From the NCBI GenBank assembly GCA_022565745.1, contig JAIUMB010000039.1, positions 1-16,119 of the forward strand: a stretch of 16,119 bases of DNA. The letters are read 5' to 3'. A model generated the notes under the pieces. That model saw nothing but the letters and a program-made list of their open reading frames with translations, searched no databases and had not been told where the DNA came from. This document shows positions 13,960 to 16,119 of the stretch, piece after piece (within the stretch, counting starts at the first letter, position 1; every line of letters begins with the position of its first letter). A program made the position numbers and the translations under genes. Source of the DNA: Cryomorphaceae bacterium. Its GTDB lineage: Bacteria; Bacteroidota; Bacteroidia; Flavobacteriales; Schleiferiaceae.

Positions 13960-15123
13960 CTACACCTCCAGCTTTATTGCCCGCCAACTCTTCACCGAAG
14001 CATCAGACCTTTCTTGATTAAAATTTCCGGTGTGCACGAGTGTTTTACTGTCAATCAAATCTGGTTTTAGTGCTTCGAAATAGTTCAAGCCTTTAAACAT
14101 ATCGGACATGATGGTTTCCGAGGCTTTGATTTCTACTATGTTGATCTTCTCGGTATGCTGCCATATTAAGTCTACCTCGTGACCAGCAGCGTCTCTCCAA
14201 AACCAAAAATCACAATGGAGGTTGTGGTGATGGTTTTGCTTCATATACTCGTTAATGACGTAGTTTTCAAAACAACTGCCTTTGTGCTGACTGATTTTTA
14301 GCGATTCGGCATCACGAATTTTAAGCAAATAACAAAGCAACCCAGTATCGTAGAAATAGAGCTTTGGGCTTTTGGTAATTCGCTTGTTGAAGTTGCCGTG
14401 ATAAGGCTGCAAGAGATAAATCACATAGCTGGCTTCCAACACCAATATCCATGACTTGGCCGTTGGCTGCGACACACCACAGGCATTTGCCAAAGCATTC
14501 AAATTGAGGAGTTGCCCTGCCCGACCTGCACACAGGGAAATAAAATTTCTAAACTGTTTGAGGTCTTTTACGTTGATGATTTCGGACAAATCGCGCTCAA
14601 CATAGGTTTGCACGTAATTGGAAAAGAAGGTATTGACCGGAATATCGCGATCATACACTGCCGGGTAACTCCCTCGTTGAACATTAACCGCATAATCACC
14701 ATCAAGCCAACCGGCTGCTTCCATTTCTTCACAATCAAAGGGCAGAAGTTTAAACAAAGCCACCCTACCGGCCAAACTTTGGGTGATATTATGCATTAAA
14801 TGAAAGTTTTGGGAGCCCGACAAAATATATTGCCCCATTATCATATCTTCATCTACCTTGGTTTGTAGGTACGAGAAAAGTTGAGGGACACGCTGAACCT
14901 CATCCAAAATCACAAATTCACTGTACTGCTTTAAAAAACCATTGGGGTCTTTTTGCGCAAAGCTTCTATTATCGAGATTTTCTAAACTCACATACGTATA
15001 ATCTGAAAAATGATTTTTCAAGAGGGTCGTTTTACCGGATTGACGAGGCCCGGTGAGCGCTAATACGGGATACTTTTTAGCTAAAAACTCCATTTGTTGA
15101 ATAACATTTCTATTGGCACTCAT
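13960..15123 (-). CDS. DUF4143-family AAA ATPase (copy 2)
   Basis: 387 residues. Walker A GPRQSGKTT (25-33), Walker B FVILDEVQ (70-77), LSGSQ (101-105, sensor-1-like) and QSLAGR (115-120). The winged-helix-like stretch LNALANACGVSQPTAKSWI (208-226) and the C-terminal PD-(D/E)XK-like motif (D318 in HEVDLI, E331 and K333 in VEIK) complete the DUF4143 plan. It is a paralogue of 6423-7577 with the same domain order but low overall identity. The ATG at 15121-15123 is preceded by a good promoter and five 22-bp iterons. Role unknown; the conserved motifs indicate an active ATPase with a possible nuclease-like domain. Confidence 0.92.
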   Translation of the reverse strand: MSANRNVIQQMEFLAKKYPVLALTGPRQSGKTTLLKNHFSDYTYVSLENLDNRSFAQKDPNGFLKQYSEFVILDEVQRVPQLFSYLQTKVDEDMIMGQYILSGSQNFHLMHNITQSLAGRVALFKLLPFDCEEMEAAGWLDGDYAVNVQRGSYPAVYDRDIPVNTFFSNYVQTYVERDLSEIINVKDLKQFRNFISLCAGRAGQLLNLNALANACGVSQPTAKSWILVLEASYVIYLLQPYHGNFNKRITKSPKLYFYDTGLLCYLLKIRDAESLKISQHKGSCFENYVINEYMKQNHHHNLHCDFWFWRDAAGHEVDLIWQHTEKINIVEIKASETIMSDMFKGLNYFEALKPDLIDSKTLVHTGNFNQERSDASVKSWRAIKLEV

Positions 15124-15142
15124 AATAATTTTTATTTTGACG

Positions 15143-15171
15143 CAAATATACTGTTTTTGTTTGTATTACAA
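15143..15171 (-). promoter_or_regulatory. Promoter of ATPase 2
   Basis: On the minus strand TTG (-33), an 18-nt spacer, then TATATTTG (-7), a close match to the Bacteroidota sigma-A promoter. The -7 box ends 19 nt before the ATG at 15123. The upstream edge lies 3 bp from the first 22-bp iteron. Confidence 0.7.
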
Positions 15172-15174
15172 AAA

Positions 15175-15284
15175 TCAACTTTGAAATTTCACGGCTTTAA
15201 CTTTGAAATTGCATGTCATCAACTTTGAAAATACATTGCTTCAACTTTGAAATTGCATGGCCTAAACTTTGAAAACACATGATT
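15175..15284. repeat. Five 22-bp direct repeats (iterons) upstream of ATPase 2
   Basis: AACTTTGAAA begins at 15177, 15199, 15221, 15243 and 15265: exactly 22 bp each time, two helical turns. Downstream of the invariant ten bases the unit is semi-conserved (consensus TtnCATGgct). There are no spacers. The array abuts the ATPase 2 promoter on its upstream side, so binding sites on one DNA face for an autoregulator or activator are the simplest reading. Confidence 0.9.
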
Positions 15285-15291
15285 TATCCCA

Positions 15292-15371
15292 ACCAATATT
15301 ATTTTAGCCAGCACTGCACTTAATGAAGTTGTTGTGAAAGGCGCAATCAATGAACGAATAATTTCAAAAAA
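15292..15371 (+). pseudogene. Apparent TonB-dependent-receptor N-terminal remnant
   Basis: An in-frame stretch reads TNIILASTALNEVVVKGAIN, and the LNEVVVxG motif is the hallmark junction between the carboxypeptidase-regulatory-like domain and the plug of Bacteroidota TonB-dependent receptors. The frame opens after a TGA at 15280-15282 and runs antisense into the lipoprotein gene, with no receptor sequence beyond. It is either a short decayed gene fragment or a chance match; about 25 codons is too little to be sure. Confidence 0.35.
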
Positions 15372-15986
15372 TTACTTATACCACTCCAAAATCGGATCTG
15401 TATTAATAAAAAGCATGCGAACGCTATCGCTCGGGAGATTCATAGACGTAAAGTCCCGTATGTTGCGTTTGGTAAAATAATGCTGCCATCGACTCCAATA
15501 CACCACCACCGTTTTACTACGGGGTGAAAAATCGTCAAAAACCAAAGTGTCTTTAGCTGCAATCAGTTGCCAGCCTGCTAAAAACAAAAAATCACGGAGA
15601 TGGACGTTTGAAGAAATGGCATCATCGGCACGTTTAAACATGGATGAATCTATCTTGCCTTGCAAATAAGACAGAGGATGCCCCACACAACTGGATTCAA
15701 ATTCTATTAAGTATCCATCACGGTCAAAAACATAGACAAAACCATCTTCTTCCACCAGTTCTTTTGGCCAATAAGGGTAGCTAATATTAAATGTGTCGGT
15801 CGGGAAATAATAATACATGTCTTCCAACATCAACGAATGAGACATTCCTGTCTCTAGCATGTTCTCAACCGTTAACACCTTGGGTTTTTTGATTATTCCC
15901 AAGCCCCTTAAAACGGTGTTACAGCTGCTTAATAGACCGATGAACGCGATCAATAAGAGAGATTTTTGTACAGACATAATTTGCAT
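15372..15986 (-). CDS. Lipoprotein of unknown function
   Basis: 204 residues. The N-terminus has a lipobox (IGLLSSCN, Cys at 22, or 19 if the second ATG is used). The mature part is about 180 residues, mixed alpha/beta, with YYYFPTDTF, GFVYVFDRDGYLIEFESS, FLFLAGWQLIAAKDTLVF and VVVYWSRWQHYF. The strand VYVFDRDGYLIEFES faintly resembles YIFLLDSNGVVVEFD of the remnant at 7618-7790. The gene starts 16 nt after the stop of the partial beta-barrel gene and is probably co-transcribed with it, so it may assist or decorate an outer-membrane protein. Family not recognised. Confidence 0.83.
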   Translation of the reverse strand: MQIMSVQKSLLLIAFIGLLSSCNTVLRGLGIIKKPKVLTVENMLETGMSHSLMLEDMYYYFPTDTFNISYPYWPKELVEEDGFVYVFDRDGYLIEFESSCVGHPLSYLQGKIDSSMFKRADDAISSNVHLRDFLFLAGWQLIAAKDTLVFDDFSPRSKTVVVYWSRWQHYFTKRNIRDFTSMNLPSDSVRMLFINTDPILEWYK

Positions 15987-16002
15987 CTAGGAAGTTTTTT
16001 AC

Positions 16003-16119
16003 TCAAAACAACCGCACATAAAAACCAAACGAGAGCATACCTGTATTTACGGTTAGCGCGTTTGCTGAAAAGTCACTGAGCGCATTAATCGATACAGAGA
16101 ATCCAATATCATCCGTTAA
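16003..16119 (-). CDS. Partial outer-membrane beta-barrel protein (C-terminus)
   Basis: 38 codons and a stop remain inside the window: LTDDIGFSVSINALSDFSAN followed by a last strand ending in GFYVRLF. A C-terminal Phe after alternating aromatic residues is the outer-membrane assembly signal of beta-barrels. The segment aligns with the C-terminus of the 2435-3055 protein (IGFNASISILNDMS ... FVSFGTHVKL), so the two are probably paralogues. The rest lies beyond the window edge. It is followed by the lipoprotein gene after 16 nt. Confidence 0.7.
   Translation of the reverse strand, partial: LTDDIGFSVSINALSDFSANALTVNTGMLSFGFYVRLF

Noticed and set aside
15175..15284. CRISPR array
   Set aside because: The 22-bp units are contiguous, with a conserved ten bases and a partly conserved remainder; there are no unique spacers of 30 bp and no cas genes.

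Overview
The window looks like an accessory, AT-rich stretch of a Bacteroidota chromosome, probably Flavobacteriales or a relative. Reasons seen in the sequence: the start codons lack obvious Shine-Dalgarno sequences; several genes are preceded by the TAnnTTTG -7 box typical of this phylum; and the gene content (Sec-exported proteins with lipoboxes, carboxypeptidase-regulatory-like domains, small outer-membrane beta-barrels, DUF4143 ATPases) is typical of the group. No rRNA, tRNA, integrase, transposase or phage gene is visible.

Layout from left to right, with all exported-protein genes on the minus strand. (1) A signal-peptide protein (12-1391) and a small Cys-rich secreted protein whose start is frameshifted (1454-1852), then repeat copy A (1868-2290). 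(2) A beta-barrel protein (2435-3055) and a lipoprotein (3166-3903), then copy B (3935-4300). (3) A ParDE-type toxin-antitoxin pair (4364-4889) and a secreted protein (5058-5951), then copy C (5989-6330). (4) A plus-strand DUF4143 ATPase (6423-7577) and a minus-strand gene remnant (7618-7790), then copy D (7802-8155). (5) A plus-strand RelB/DinJ-YafQ pair (8323-8813), then a partial copy F (8925-9115). (6) Two secreted proteins and a tiny lipoprotein (9180-11435), then copy E (11455-11823). (7) A plus-strand RHH/MazF pair (12120-12681), a minus-strand CPBP intramembrane protease with a long C-terminal extension (12722-13912) and a second DUF4143 ATPase (13960-15123) preceded by five 22-bp iterons. 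(8) An apparent TonB-receptor remnant, a lipoprotein (15372-15986) and the C-terminus of another beta-barrel protein that runs off the window.

The main observation is the repeat. Five full copies and one partial copy of a modular, hairpin-rich intergenic element of about 350 bp all lie in the same orientation, roughly 1 to 2.5 kb apart. All five full copies begin only 13 to 37 bp from the 5' end of a minus-strand exported-protein gene or remnant. The intervals hold exactly what cassette arrays tend to collect: toxin-antitoxin pairs, exported orphans, gene remnants and lone ATPases. The 5' module of three copies carries an outward-facing Bacteroidota-type -7 box, so the element may also act as a mobile promoter. 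Whether it is a recombination site, a structured RNA or a non-autonomous mobile element cannot be settled from this window. Toxin-antitoxin pairs would stabilise such an array; the exported proteins would be its variable cargo. That functional reading is inference.
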